Shown here: one piece after another, positions 9,852 through 22,290 of the stretch
How positions within the stretch are numbered: the first letter of the stretch is position 1
Layout: the number at the start of each line of letters is the position of its first letter
Origin: Holothuria scabra
Taxonomy: Eukaryota; Echinodermata; Holothuroidea; Aspidochirotida; Holothuriidae
Assembly: GCA_037179385.1 (NCBI GenBank)
Contig: CM074195.1
Span: forward strand, 25,261,436-25,325,435
Length of the DNA stretch: 64,000 nucleotides
Direction of reading: 5' to 3'
The notes under the pieces: generated by a model
The model's database searches: none
Told to the model about the DNA's origin: nothing
Seen by the model: the letters and a program-made list of their open reading frames with translations, nothing else
Position numbers and translations under genes: made by a program

Positions 9852-12055
9852 GTCTCTGGGATGATGTGGTGGGCCTGTGGCCCTATTTTCCCCTTTTTGT
9901 ATATACTCAGTGTAATTTTGAGTGTGCACCTAAGAGCTCTATCATTTCAGGATTTTTGTATGTATTTTAATGCAGATGATGTGCTCTCGACAGGCCCACA
10001 CAGTCGACGGTCACCTCATCTTACATGTCCACTTTTGTGTGTTATTTTGGGAATGACACTAAGTATACTGGTCTGGAGTCAGAGCTGCAGTGTGGTCCTG
10101 GAAGGACTTGAAACTGACATTTCAACCCAGAACTGTCAAGATATACTTGAAAGTGGAGTCAGTGTCATGGTTAAGGTGATATTCACCTGTATTTGCTACT
10201 GGAGTTGGAGTGGCAGTGCTTCATGTTTTCAATAAAAAATGAAATCATACTAACAATGTTATATGGAGTCTGGTCCAGGTATCATTGGAGATGGTGCTTC
10301 CCTTCAGTAGAATGAATGGGAGTCATGATGGAAGTTGGCCTGCACCCTTTGTAACTTTTGAATGACAATGGTTTGAGCCATGCTTGATTGTGAATCAGAT
10401 TCAACTTGATAAACAAGTTTTCTGGAAGGTTAGGTTAATCTACTTTCTAAGCCTTTTGGGTGTTTTTTTATTGAAGATCACAGACTGAAAACAATCCTAC
10501 TATAAACATAATTGTATTAAATACCATTAGGAATCACACCATGCCTAGGTCTACAGTTCATGCTGTACTGTAGCACTTACAAAGTAGTATTAACCAAATC
10601 AATATGTTTCTCTTCACTGTACTTGAAAATATTTGGAGAATTGTGCCAAATTCCACGCCCCTCCAAGAAATGATTTTATTTCTTCCAGGGAAGTAACTTT
10701 TTTTCCAGCCCTGCTCTAAGCAAAATTCATGCACAGAGACTTATCTTCAGATGAAATACAAGCAATACCGAGAGGCCCAGCTCACACCTTGGCAGCCAGC
10801 GCAGCCCTAATTATTAAAAGATATTAAGAGCCTAGCTATCTGCCATTCCTGCTGAGTTTGCCAGGTTTGTGGAACAGTACCTTCCCCATTCTGTTACTTA
10901 TAGCTTCAGGTACATGCAGAGCAGTGCAGTGGGACGAAAGGATGAGATGAGTTGGAATGGATTTGTTAGTCAATGATACAGTATGTGGATGCAAGGGTTG
11001 GTGTTGAGTCCTAGATTACAATACTACTGTAGGTGAAAATTTTATGGCACTTGAGATGGAATGTTAGTAACAGTTCCAGGGGTGCACACAATCCAGAATG
11101 TAAAACGAAATCTAACTGGACTTTGGATTGACAGGATACAGTAGTTCCTGAAAGAGATTTTTGGATTTTTGTTTGTTGGGTGATGCGGGTGGATCTGGAT
11201 CTTGTTCTGTATACTTTGCCACACTCCAGGTGGAGTCAAATGCACATCAAGGGTGGCCAGGTGTTGCTTTGGTGCCTGTAACTGCTTGGGAGTGGTGTTT
11301 GTGGTTTTTGTTTAATTTGTGAGAGTGTTCTTAGTGGTTGCTATTTGGTTGTTGGTTGTATGTTATCGTTTGGTCAGTGCTGTTTTGTAGTTTTAGCATG
11401 TAACACATACTGTAGAGGGGCCTACTGTAGTGTTTGTTTCACACTGCAGAAGGTGCCATGAGATAGATTTTGTTATCAAACGTCGAGTTGGTAGTTCTCT
11501 GCAACAAATGTTCATTCCTTCCAAGTCATTACCTCACCCATGCAATCATATATTAGACTCCTGCCACAGGTGCCCAGACTGTAAAAGTTTTATTTTGCAT
11601 GGGAGATGCAAATAGCAAGGTATGAAGTGTGCAGCTTAAGCTTTCCTTTCAGTGCACTGCCATTGGTTGGCCTGGAGCATGTAGAAAATTTTGGCCAAAA
11701 CTTTCTCATAGAATTGGTACAAATTGTTTTTCCCTGTAACTTTAACTGTAGGCTGCCCCTCTGCCCTTTCAAGTTTGAGCTGCAAAGGCCTGTGTTATGA
11801 ATGTGGTAGGCTTTACAACATGCTTGGCTGAGACTTCTGTATGCATTATACTGTATCCTACTGTACTGTACCAGGTTGTAACATTTTGGAAAGTCACCAA
11901 TACCTTATCTAGTACAGTAGCTACGAAGGCTGGGAAGCTGCTTACGTATACTGTATTTACTACCCTCTTGGATAGTCATGGAAAGCTGCTGGGCAGCTTA
12001 ACTGCAGTAAAGTCTAGTTTGCTCATGCAAGGGCTATTTTGTCTTCTTCTTACAG
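9852..12055. other. Upstream region of D2HGDH; no further exon recognised
   Basis: No domain or good exon seen. Since the first coding exon follows a good splice acceptor (12054-12055), an untranslated first exon and the promoter should lie here or further upstream, but I could not place them. A 124-codon frame at 9861-10235 has no recognisable feature. Confidence 0.4.
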
Positions 12056-12499
12056 ATCTCCATTTCAAAATGACAACAGTTGCAAGTTACAGGCTTTTCA
12101 GATGCCACCAGTTTTCTTCCTTCCATCAAGTTTATCTCAGTTTCTGTAGTCATGGTCCCCATATTTGGCGACACAGACCAGCACTAAACAAAGTTGGTGT
12201 CAACACCTCCAGTAGATCCTATTGGGTATCTCATCGACATAAGACTGTTTCTACCATTAATGCAGAATGTCTCAAGTCCTGTAGAGTTCAAATGATAATT
12301 AGAAGCCTAACTTCAACTGGTGTTCTGCAGAGAGAAGTACCCTTGACATCTGAACAGTACCCAAACTTGAAGAGAGCCAGTTTTTCACAAGTTTGTTCTG
12401 ATGATGTGGCTTTCTTTGAGTCAGTTCTTCCAGATAGAGTTGTTACAGACAGAGAGGATCTAGAGGCAGTTAATACAGACTGGCTGAGAATATGTAAAG
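12056..12499 (+). CDS. D2HGDH: D-2-hydroxyglutarate dehydrogenase, first coding exon
   Basis: D2HGDH is the mitochondrial FAD enzyme that oxidises D-2-hydroxyglutarate to 2-oxoglutarate. The exon follows a pyrimidine-rich acceptor (CTTCTTCTTACAG, ends 12055) and has 14 bases of 5' UTR. I take the ATG at 12070, which gives an arginine- and serine-rich, acid-poor leader (MTTVASYRLFRCHQFSSFHQ) typical of a mitochondrial presequence. The same frame stays open upstream to 11797, so an earlier ATG cannot be excluded. From about residue 90 it matches the family: VPLTSEQYPNLKRASFSQV, then FFESVLPDRVVTD and NTDWLRICKG, corresponding to the conserved segment just before the FAD-binding domain. It ends at 12499 with a GTGAGT donor in phase 1, and the split glycine codon is completed by the exon at 14128. 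Confidence 0.85.
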
Positions 12500-12751
12500 G
12501 TGAGTGTATGATGAAAGCTTTGACCTACATTTCTTGAAAGATGGATTGTAATGTTTGAAATTGATTTGTGTCTAAAAGTGCCAGCTCACATCTAGGGGTT
12601 GTTCTTGAATTTTTGAGCATTTTCACAAACACACAAAAGAGAAAATATACTATATTTCTTTGCATGTACTTGAACCCACTCCAACACCCCTAGTTTATAA
12701 CAATCTGGTGTAATAAGCAAATTTGATAATTCGTTTTGTGAAATTCCTCCA

Positions 12752-13012
12752 AAGCATCTGCTTGGTCTAATGGTAGAGCATTCACTTCTCAAGTGGAACG
12801 CCGGGTTCAATTCCCAGGTTGAATCATACCAAAGACTTGAGAAATGGAACCTACATCCTGTACTGTCGTTGTGCGTAATGCTCTGCATAAGCAATGGAGT
12901 AGGGGGAACAAGCCAGTGAGCCTTAACTGGAAAAAAAGGCCTTTAATAGCCGGCTCGACTTGAACCAGTAGATTGGAAACTGGGCAGTAAAACTCCATCT
13001 ATCTAACTATCC
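12752..13012 (+). mobile_element. tRNA-derived SINE (nearly full length)
   Basis: The head has a polymerase III A box (TGGTCTAATGG, 12763-12773) and B box (GGTTCAATTCC, 12804-12814). The body then reads AAGCAATGGAGTAGGGGGAA, AAGCCAGTGAGCC and the tail GGCTCGACTTGAACCAGTAG, TTGGAAACTGGGC. It is the best reference copy in the window for the family seen at 21655, 37390, 45345, 46690, 56278 and 61795. Confidence 0.8.
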
Positions 13013-13524
13013 AAATCATTGGGATAAACAAACCAATCCTGTACCTACAATACATGTTCCAAAATTCAGTTTTATGAAAAATTGGTGATGTCATTCTTTC
13101 TTAATCCAGCTATATCACAAGGAGGAATCATAAATGTGTTTCTGTGCAGTGGACTTTGTATAAACTGCCCTAGCTTTTAGCTTAAAATGTGCATTCTTAT
13201 CTATCATGAAATGGGGTCGAGTCCCTATTTTTGTTGGGGTTGGCTATTCAGATTTATGCCCATTGTTGTATGCACATACTGCACAAAAAGAAAGGGTTCA
13301 GTAAACACTACAGCATGTGCTTAGCTAAGTTTGTGTATCCCATGATGTGCCCCACCCCCCACCCCCAATTCCATGTGCCAAAGAATTATACCAAACTGGC
13401 TCATAAAGATAATTGTTGCCAAAGAGGCAAAGATTTGTTATACATCTTTCTGTTCATGGATCTTAGAGCCCCAACTGCTTTCACCTTTCAGGATGTACAC
13501 TTGTGGTGGAAAGGGGGATATGTC

Positions 13525-13700
13525 ATTGTTCCCAAGGTTCACTGTTCCCAAGGTTCAATGTTCCCAAATCTTGGGAACATCTGCACTTCTGGGAACATCG
13601 AACCCTGGGAATAACGAACCTTCTCACCATTGTCAAGTCATTGAGATAGGTAAACAGGGAACATCTAATCATGGGAACATTGAACCCTGGGAACATCGGG
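13525..13700. repeat. Palindromic GGGAACAT repeat cluster
   Basis: Units of GTTCCCAAGGTTCA on the left are followed by their complements TGGGAACATCGAACCC on the right, so the stretch can fold. A related fragment (CTGGGAACATTGAAC then CCCTGGGAACTTTGAG) lies at about 23030-23070, so this is a dispersed family. Confidence 0.65.
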
Positions 13701-14127
13701 TAGATCCCGTGGAAAGTAGGATTAAACTTTGTGATCAAATACAAACTATGAAGAAGAAATGATGTAGTATTAAAGTAGCTTGCACTGAATCTTACACTGA
13801 AGAATTACAAGTCTTTATTCCCATCATTGTCTAATTATAGTTAAAGAAAAGCAACTTATATTTATTTTTAGATAGATCTGTAGGCTGGAACTGTTTTAGA
13901 TTACCTTCAGTATATTTTCAATCTGGAAAGCAATTATTATTAAACCAAACATTACTAGACAAGGAAGTATAACCTTTGTTACACTGGAGAATTTTAACTA
14001 TGTGTCCCTATAACATGTTAAAATGAACTTGCAATAAAAAAAATGATCATGTGCTAAATTCTTCATTCAATGTTTTTGGTACGAAGTATTGCAGAATTCT
14101 TTATGTGTCTTATGTTTCAATTCCCAG

Positions 14128-14325
14128 GTCAGTCAAAAGTACTTCTAAAACCAAAGACAACAGCTGAAGTGTCCAAGATCCTCAAGTATTGTAACTATCG
14201 CAATCTTGCGGTTGTACCTCAGGGAGGTAATACTGGTTTAGTTGGTGGCAGCGTTCCAGTTTTTGATGAGATTGTTATCTCCACATCCCTGATGAATCGT
14301 GTCATAGAGTTCAATCCACTTTCAG
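14128..14325 (+). CDS. D2HGDH: D-2-hydroxyglutarate dehydrogenase, coding exon 2
   Basis: Continues the split glycine (G|GT) with [20 protein letters not shown], then [20 protein letters not shown] and [22 protein letters not shown]. The [19 protein letters not shown] segment is the signature of the FAD-binding PCMH/FAD_binding_4 domain in this family, where the glycines contact the cofactor pyrophosphate. The acceptor is TTCCCAG (14127). The donor is G|GTATTT at 14326 in phase 1, matching the next exon. All 198 bases read without a break. Confidence 0.92.
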
Positions 14326-16688
14326 GTATTTTGGTATAGAGTTAATTTTGATAATTGTGATTACTCAGTGTCGTACCAATTGTTCAATTAGATAATATCA
14401 TTGATTATCCAATGTTTCACTCATTTTAACCTGTACTAAAATTTACATACCTTTGTACCTTTCTTTATACTTTACTGGAATGGTGCTCAACTTTATTTGA
14501 CCCAGTATTTATTTTTAAGTAGCCAACCTCTCAAGATATATGAAAAACTAAATAATCTCCAAACACACATATATATAATCTCCAAACACACACATATAAT
14601 CTCCAAACACACATAAATATAATCTCCAAACACACATATATATAATCTCTAAACACACATATATATAATCTCCAAACACACATATATATAATCTCCAAAC
14701 ACACATATATATAATCTCCAAACACACATATATATAATCTCCAAACACACATATATATAATCTCCAAACACACATATATATAATCTCCAAACACACATAT
14801 ATATAATCTCCAAACACACATATATATAATCTCCAAACACACATATATATATAATCTCCAAACACACATATATATAATCTCCAAACACACATATATATAA
14901 TCTCCAAACACACATATATATAATCTCCAAACACACATATATATATATAATCTCCAAACACACATATATATAATCTCCAAACACACATATATATAATCTC
15001 CAAACACACATATATATATAATCTCCAAACACACATATATATAATCTCCAAACACACATATATATAATCTCCAAACACACATATATATAATCTCCAAACA
15101 CACATATATATAATCTCCAAACACACATATATATAATCTCCAAACACACATATATATAATCTCCAAACACACATATATATAATCTCCAAACACACATATA
15201 TATAATCTCCAAACACACATATATATAATCTCCCAACACACATATATATAATCTCCAAACACTCATATATATAATCTCCAAACACACATATATATATAAT
15301 CTCCAAACACACATATGTATTCCAGCCTGTAAAGCCTGTAAAGACCAGACTGTAAAGTTTCTTTTTTTTTTCTTCAGTGTGGCAAACAAACTTTTGTTCA
15401 AATGTACCTTCTAGATTGCAGGAAATCACCATCCCTGGCATTGTGCCTTTGTCTCATGCCTTCCAAACTTTGCAACTTAATAATTGCCAACATGCAAAGC
15501 CACCTGTGATGTACTACATTACACCTGGGCTGGACATGACTGGGGTCCATTTCCTTTCAATTTTCAATTTCTTGCTTACCTTTATCATGGATGGTTGCAC
15601 AATGGATTGTTTCTTGAGTCCCTCAATTTCAGTGAATGAGAGAGTTTGATAAGTAGACAATAAGTGGAGACAATTTGAAGCTAATGGACCCCACTAATGG
15701 CTGACTACATTCACTATACACTAGCGCTGCTCGAATCAGTTTGTACAGACCATGATCTTCTGGTTGGGCAGTGTATACTTTACATAGACAAAAAGAAGAT
15801 TATTACATGCCCCAGATATGTTGGTCTGGCAGTATTGTGCATTTTAGGTAAATTTTTATGGTACCAGAGGTTATGGTGTACAAGTGTGATGCTTCACCTG
15901 GATACTGGATATGTACTGTAGGCTGCTGCCCTTTTTGTTGCTGGTTGATCTATTGTAATGCAAAATAATGTAATTGAATACTTCTAAATGTAATGTAATG
16001 CGGGATCTCAGATATGAAGCAACACAAAGTCCAAAAATGGTAACGGTTAAAGTATGCATTCAAAAATTGTTCACCATCCTTTCTCAAAGTGTTGGTGTTG
16101 GCAACATAAACTGTCTGTATGAAGGGGGCATGGACTTCCTATAAATGGACAGAACATACTGCACGGTACATTGTCGCTACCGTACGTGTGAGAAAAGCTC
16201 ACCAAGATGGCCATCTGCTATGGTTTTGTATGAAAGTTTGGACTTTCTCAAATCAATTCCCAGATTTTGCAAGAAAGTTGCAATATTTTCGATGTATGGC
16301 AAGCTAAGGTCAAAACTACTTATCGTATTGCAGGAATATGATATTCTTTCCAATTACAGTTTAACTTCTGCTCAAAAACAGAGTCGTTGTCAAATCAGAT
16401 GATTTATAGCTTTACGGTGGCCATGTTGGTGTGCCTTTTTTTTTCAAGCCGGTGACGACCATCTAGGGATAGGACGTACGTGTTACATGCTGTGTCCATG
16501 TACTGTATATAGGTCCATGGAAGGGGGTGAACAACTCCTACTTGAAACAAAGAACCTGATAGGTTTTCTCGGTTGTACTGTATGTTAATGGAATGGACTT
16601 TAAAGACAAGTGTTCATTTCTGGTCTGTGTAAAATAGATGATATCCCTGCTTTCATATTTAATTGTATTATGATTGTTTCCTTTACAG
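14326..16688 (+). other. D2HGDH intron 2
   Basis: GT at 14326, AG at 16687-16688. It contains the 23-bp minisatellite (14551-15318); nothing else is recognised. Confidence 0.85.
14551..15318. repeat. 23-bp minisatellite, about 33 copies
   Basis: Unit AATCTCCAAACACACATATA plus TAT, highly uniform, with a few copies 2-4 bases longer through extra TA pairs. Since 23 is not a multiple of 3 and the unit lacks stops on the minus strand, three overlapping minus-strand frames of 243-297 codons appear. They are artefacts of the repeat (the same short peptides in rotation), not genes. Confidence 0.97.
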
Positions 16689-16882
16689 GTATATTAACAT
16701 GTCAAGCTGGTTGTATTCTAGAAAATTTAGATCTCTTCGTCCAAAAGAAAGGTTTCACAATGCCTCTAGACCTTGGTGCTAAAGGGAGCTGTCACATAGG
16801 AGGCAACGTAGCAACAAATGCTGGTGGGATACGGTTTCTTCGATACGGCTCATTACATGGAAGCACCCTTGGAATTGAGGCA
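16689..16882 (+). CDS. D2HGDH: D-2-hydroxyglutarate dehydrogenase, coding exon 3
   Basis: Reads [60 protein letters not shown] and [26 protein letters not shown] is the second half of the FAD-binding domain and is nearly invariant in the family. The acceptor is CTTTACAG (16688). The donor GTAAGT at 16883 leaves phase 0, and the next exon starts in phase 0 with VLADGE. No lesion is present. Confidence 0.93.
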
Positions 16883-18060
16883 GTAAGTATAATCAAGGGT
16901 ATGAAAATATAAAACAGACCAATTGGGAGATAAAATTTGGTTGTACCAACATAGCTGATCAATCTGCAAAAGGTCAGGACAGTCACAAATGAGAACATTG
17001 ACCATTTTCTTCCTGGCAACATTGAAATGCCACATTATTCACTTGCAAATTTGACCTCTAAAAAGAGGGCTTCTTTCGACCAGTTCTTTCTCACTGTTTG
17101 ACATCAGAAGAATCATGGTTTTTATCCTAAAATTGTACACTCATAAAACACAGTATGTGTAGGCTTACTTGGGTAATTTTTTATGGGGTGCAAGACCAAT
17201 TTTTACCAGAATAATGTCATCATTTATCATGTTTTGCTCTAACGGACCAAGTGTTTTGCCAGAATTGGGAGGGCAAGTATCCTGCTGCAACCCCCCCCCC
17301 ACTTTCTGTTATGCCGATGACTTTATGAAAGCATGAGAAGCTAAATTATTTTAAAAGAACATTTCATACAATGTGAAAGTCCTGCGGTGCATTTAGTCTT
17401 GCTTCACTGGAATGTTTTGGGAATTTAATGAAAGCAAAACTCACGATTGCTGTCAATCATTGATTCCCATTGCAGACTTTTATTTTGGTTCATGGAAAAT
17501 GCTGAGAGTCCTCTCAAATGCAATGATGTACTTCTTTAAAAGGGGAAAAACAGTAATTTCAATAGGTTACACCCTTGTTTAGCTGTATTCAAACACTATA
17601 CAAAAATGTTCTTTCATTTTCAACCTCTGTTTATAATTAAGGATATAGACATTCTGTTTTCATCTTGCTCTTAATATTCTGCCTAAATTGGCTGATTAAA
17701 ACATTTTTTAGACTATTTTATTTAAGGGTCACTGTGAATCATTCTATGCACATGCGTCTCTGCAGGATAAAAAGAATTTTTTGCAAGCAGCTTCAAAAAG
17801 AAATGAATGTGTTATAAGACTAATCTCAATATCATCACATGATTATCCAGAAATTGTTTACTCTGTAGTTATTTTGAATCATTGGCTCCCCCAGAAAGGC
17901 TTTTTGAATGAGTTGGGTGACAAAATTTTTCAATCTTGGAGGCTATGTGCAGGCAAATGTCAGTATTTAAAGGGAAATAGATTCTGTAGTTCCCACATCG
18001 GGTCATAGGAGTTGATTTTTTTTTGAAGAGAATTTCAGCCACGTTTGAGAGCAACTCAGG

Positions 18061-18151
18061 TATGTATGTATGTATGTATGTGTGTATGTATGTATGTATG
18101 TGTGTGTATGTATGTATGTATGTGTGTATGTATGTATGTATGTATGTATGC
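18061..18151. repeat. TATG/TGTG microsatellite
   Basis: Tetranucleotide TATG interrupted by TGTG units. Confidence 0.95.
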
Positions 18152-18370
18152 ATGCACAGACTTGCCACCATACATTGTGGTTGCTGAACCCCTAGTTGTG
18201 ATGTCAGTGAAAACTAAATACTGTATTGGAAAAGTTTTGAACAGCAAATTGTGTAAAATTTGATTTGCTTTCTAGGAATGGATGCATTTGGCATCCCTAC
18301 TAGTGACTTTGAAAGGCACTTAAATGGGTTTTCTTTTAAGTTTGCCAACTATGGACAAAATGTAATATAA

Positions 18371-19500
18371 CACTACCGTCTTTGAATTTTATAATCACAT
18401 TATTTCATGCCCTGAAAGGAACTGCATTTCCTTTTTTTCTGTCTCTGCAGCAAACACAGATTAAATGTTCTATTGATCACAGCAGAAAACCACAAGAGGT
18501 TTAAACTGCATGGTTAGCAATAACAAAGTTTGAAAATCATAGTTTTATATGTTCAGGATTCAATATCATTAAAAGTTTGTAACAGATTGCAAAACTACCA
18601 AAAGATGTAATTTTAAGGGCCTTTAAAATGTATTGTTTGCAGTACTGTTGTTATAAAAAACCACCCTCTTTTTATGATCACATTATTCCATGCCCTAAAA
18701 AAGAAACTACATATGCTTTCTTTTTCTGTCCTTTCAATAAACACAGGCTAAATGTTCTATTGATCACAGCAGAAAACCACAAGAGGTTTAAACTGCATGG
18801 TTAGCAATAACAAAGTCTGAAAATCATAGTTTTATATGTTTAGGATTCAATATCATTTAAAGTTTATAACAGATTGCAAAACTACCAAAAGATGTAATTT
18901 TAAGGGCCTTTAAAATGTATTGTTTGCAGTACTGTTGTTATAAAACACCACCCTCTTTTTATGATCACATTATTCCATGCTCTAAAAAAGAAACTACATA
19001 TGCTTTCTTTTTCTGTCCTTTCAATAAACACAGGCTAAATGTTCTATTGATCACAGCAGAAAACCACAAGAGGTTTTAACTGCATGGTTAGCAATAACAA
19101 AGTTTGAAAATCATAGTTTTATATGTTTAGGATTCAATATCATTAAAAGTTTGTAACAGATTGCAAAACTTCCAAAAGATGTAATTTTAAGGGCCTTTAA
19201 AATGTATTGTTTGCAGTACTGTTGTTATAAAACACCACCCTCTTTTTATGATCACATTATTCCATGCCCTAAAAAAGAAACTACATATGCTTTCTTTTTC
19301 TGTCCTTTCAATAAACACAGGCTAAATGTTGTTTTGATCACAGTGTAAAACCACAAGAGGTTTAAACTGCATGGTTAGCAGTAACACAGTTTGCAAATCA
19401 TATTTTTAGACATTTTGGATTCAATTTCATAAAAACTTAGTAACAGAAACTGAAAGATGTAATTTAAAGGGCCTTTGAAATGTATATTTTGCAGTACTGG
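18371..19500. repeat. 287-bp tandem repeat, about 3.9 copies
   Basis: GATCACAGCAGAAAACCACA recurs at 18475, 18762 and 19049, and in mutated form at 19336, always 287 bases apart. The two inner units are over 95% alike by eye; the outer ones are more diverged. No coding sequence. Each unit has a run resembling a splice acceptor (TTTTTCTGTCCTTTCAATAA), but no exon follows it. Confidence 0.93.
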
Positions 19501-21654
19501 TGCATTTGAACCTGCTGATCTTGCATGGCAAGATGCTATTGCATACATGTATAACTCTTGCCTAGACTGTTGTGTTTGCAATGTTAGTATTCGTGTTTCC
19601 TGCATTATCCCTGTGTAGGATGATTTGTTAACTTGAAATACAGTCAGTGAGAGTTCATTTATAAACCATGGCTTGCAGTATCAACAAACTGCAGGAAATA
19701 GTTGTTTATTATATATCCTCCTTGGCCCAGTATATGCATGCATTGATTATTACAAGAAAAACAATGACTGTACATTAACACAGAATAATGCAAGCTTTTT
19801 GGAAAGAAAAGCAGTGCATGATAGCGCAGTCTGAGTGTATCTACTGTCGTGATAGAAATTAACCCCAAGAGTGCATAATCTTGCTCAAGTGCACAGGTAC
19901 AGAGTCATTTGACCTTGCTAATTCATACCACAATACTTTTAACTACAAAGATAGAAGAGACATAAAATTTTGGTTTTAAATAACCATATTTTAAAATGGC
20001 ACCACTGTGAGTACTATGGCCCACTAGTTCATTTATCGATTACCATGATTTTATCTTGGTTTAGAAGAATGTGGGCAAAAGTGATGGTCTGATTTCAGTC
20101 GGCCATCACTTGGGTCTTCCATCTTTTTTAATCTTTCAGTTTTCTTGCTTACCTGTATCATTGATGGTTGTACACTAAATTTTGTCTTGATTCTTAAAAT
20201 TCCACTGAATATAAGGGTTTGAAATTTATTTAGGCAATAACTGCAGACTAAAGGCTAAGGGACCCCACGACTGGCTGCTAGCTAATGTACAGTCACTAGA
20301 AGCAAACACTTAATATCGGATTTGTCTATAACCCATGGACACTTCACTATAATGAACCAATGAAAGTTGAGGATATAACATAGCATGAATGAATACAACT
20401 TAAACTATGGATATGATGACACAGAACAGATAGTACATCCTACTCTGGAGAAGTAATCACATAACATTACCACTTTTGTCAAATATGCAAGTAATTCCAC
20501 TATATACAGCTGCAAATTCTTCATTTTATGATAAGGGGAGGGTTTTTTTATCTAACCGGCCAGTATGGGCAGGTGGGCAAAGGAAATACATAAGTGACTT
20601 GGCCATAACCGACAGTTAGACAAATGACTCTGCCCTAAAGTGTGGAGGGGTTCGGCCATAACACAAAGGGGGGGGGGGATTTATTTCTGCTATTAACACA
20701 AATTCCAAAGGAATGCTGTCCTAGGCTAGGTTTATGACTGGTTTTAGGGGGGAAAAGCTCCCTTCAAGACCACTGTAAGGTGCAATTTGAAAGCTGTAAA
20801 GGCCATATGCTATATTTATATAACTTGAAACATGTACTGCAAAAGTGTCTTGTTTTGAAGTAAGATGCCAAGATTGACAATTTTGTAATTTTTATGGAAA
20901 TGAAAAGGGGGCATTTTACCCACCTTATTTTGGAAGTGGGGGGGGTACAAATCCCCCATATCCCCCTCTGGCAGAAACATTGGTTTGCATCATATTAGTT
21001 GCTCCTAAAATGATGTCACCATTTATACGTCAGCGCATATAATAATCTTTTACCAACAACTCAAACTATAATAGTGTTTGCAAATCACAATAGCAGGAAG
21101 GAGTACTTTACTAGCATTTTGAAGAATAGAGCGTGAATCATAGTTGTATGCAGGAGTGAACAGTAAAATAAAAGTGAAAGTATATGACTGCACTTCAGGT
21201 TTTTACCATCTGACTTTCCCTTTTACATTTTCAGCTTTTCATCTTGTATGTTTTAGCTTACTAATTAGACAACGCACAGTTGTTCCTATTAAGTAGCAAT
21301 ATATGAAGCATACAGTACTGTAGTAGTAAACTTTCCTATTCTGAATATGATTGTTTTTAGAACTATTACAAAGTGAAAGAAAGATTTTTTTATCAGAAGT
21401 AAATTATTAAAAACTGATGATTAAAGTGAAAGAAGATGTAGCTGTTGAGTGGTACAAAACATCTTGCTCAGTTGACTGCACTCAGCTGCCATATATTTGG
21501 AAACCTTTTCTGTAGCCGTAAGTCTTCATATAGGTGGCAGCATACAACCATTAAAATTATGAACTGGTTTCCTTGTACCTTAAAGGAAATATTAGGTTTT
21601 GAAAATGCACAAACATTGCTAAGGCCACTCTCACAGTTTTACTTGACAGACTGC

Positions 21655-21910
21655 ATGATCAAGTGGTCACGGTGGTTAGGCATCTGACTCGCAGCCATGA
21701 GGTCTGGGGTTGGACTTCTTGCCGGGTCATACCAAATACTTTAAAAACATTTGAGCTTACGGCCATTATGCTTGTTGCTCAGCATAAGCAATAGAGTAGG
21801 GAGGGAAAACAAGCCAGTGAGCCCCTACTGGAAAAAAATTGTGGTAGGCTTGACTTGAACAATTTGGTTGGAAACTGGTCCGTTTAACTCCATTTAACGA
21901 AGCTAACACC
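21655..21910 (+). mobile_element. tRNA-derived SINE
   Basis: tRNA-like head (GTGGTTAGGCATCTGACTCG, then GGGTTGGACTTC) followed by the shared body AGCATAAGCAATAGAGTAGG, AAGCCAGTGAGCC and TTGGTTGGAAACTGG. Same family as 12752, more diverged. Confidence 0.7.
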
Positions 21911-22079
21911 TCAGTGTGGTCAAGGTGCAGCCCTGGTGGAGATCCAGGAGGATTCACCCTGGAAGCAACAAAGTTTTAGCTTATCCCTGAATCAAAAATT
22001 AAGCCTCAGGATACTAAGTATTTTCTGATTCGTAATCCATCATCCAGTGCAATGATTTCAAATGATTTTAATGAATAAG

Positions 22080-22290
22080 CAGGCCTGTAGCCAGCCCATG
22101 GAGAGGGGTGTTTCTTTTTTCCAAGATGTGGACCTTTTTCCAAATAGGGAGGCCGCTGGCGCATGCCGTAAGCATGCAGTTGTTAGGTGTTGGGGGGCAT
22201 GCTTCCCCGGAAAAGTTTGGAAAAGTTTGGAATCTGCAGATCTCCTGCAATCCGGAACATTTTAGAGGATTTTTGAACACAACAGAAGTC
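22080..22290. mobile_element. Fragment of a DNA-transposon-like repeat
   Basis: AGGCCTGTAGCCAGCCCATG at the start, then GGGGCATGCTTCCCCGG and a short direct repeat (GGAAAAGTTTGGAAAAGTTT). The pattern resembles the ends of non-autonomous hAT elements, but no matching second end was found. Confidence 0.35.

Larger units (their letters stand above)
12500..14127 (+). other. D2HGDH intron 1
   Basis: GT at 12500, AG at 14126-14127. It contains a SINE (12752-13012) and a patch of GGGAACAT-type repeats (13525-13700). Confidence 0.8.

Noticed and set aside
11797..12069. Upstream extension of D2HGDH exon to the first ATG of the frame
   Set aside because: A good acceptor at 12054-12055 cuts the frame, and the sequence before it is not protein-like; the ATG at 12070 gives a better mitochondrial leader.
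12752..12830. Functional tRNA gene
   Set aside because: A and B boxes are present, but the rest continues into a SINE body and no proper tRNA fold closes.
14551..15318. CRISPR-like array
   Set aside because: Regular repeat but no spacers, and the genome is eukaryotic; it is a minisatellite.
14531..15441. Three long minus-strand ORFs of 243-297 codons
   Set aside because: They are the 23-bp minisatellite read in three frames; all contain the same short peptides in rotation.
18045..18263. ORFs across the TATG repeat
   Set aside because: Simple-sequence artefact inside an intron.
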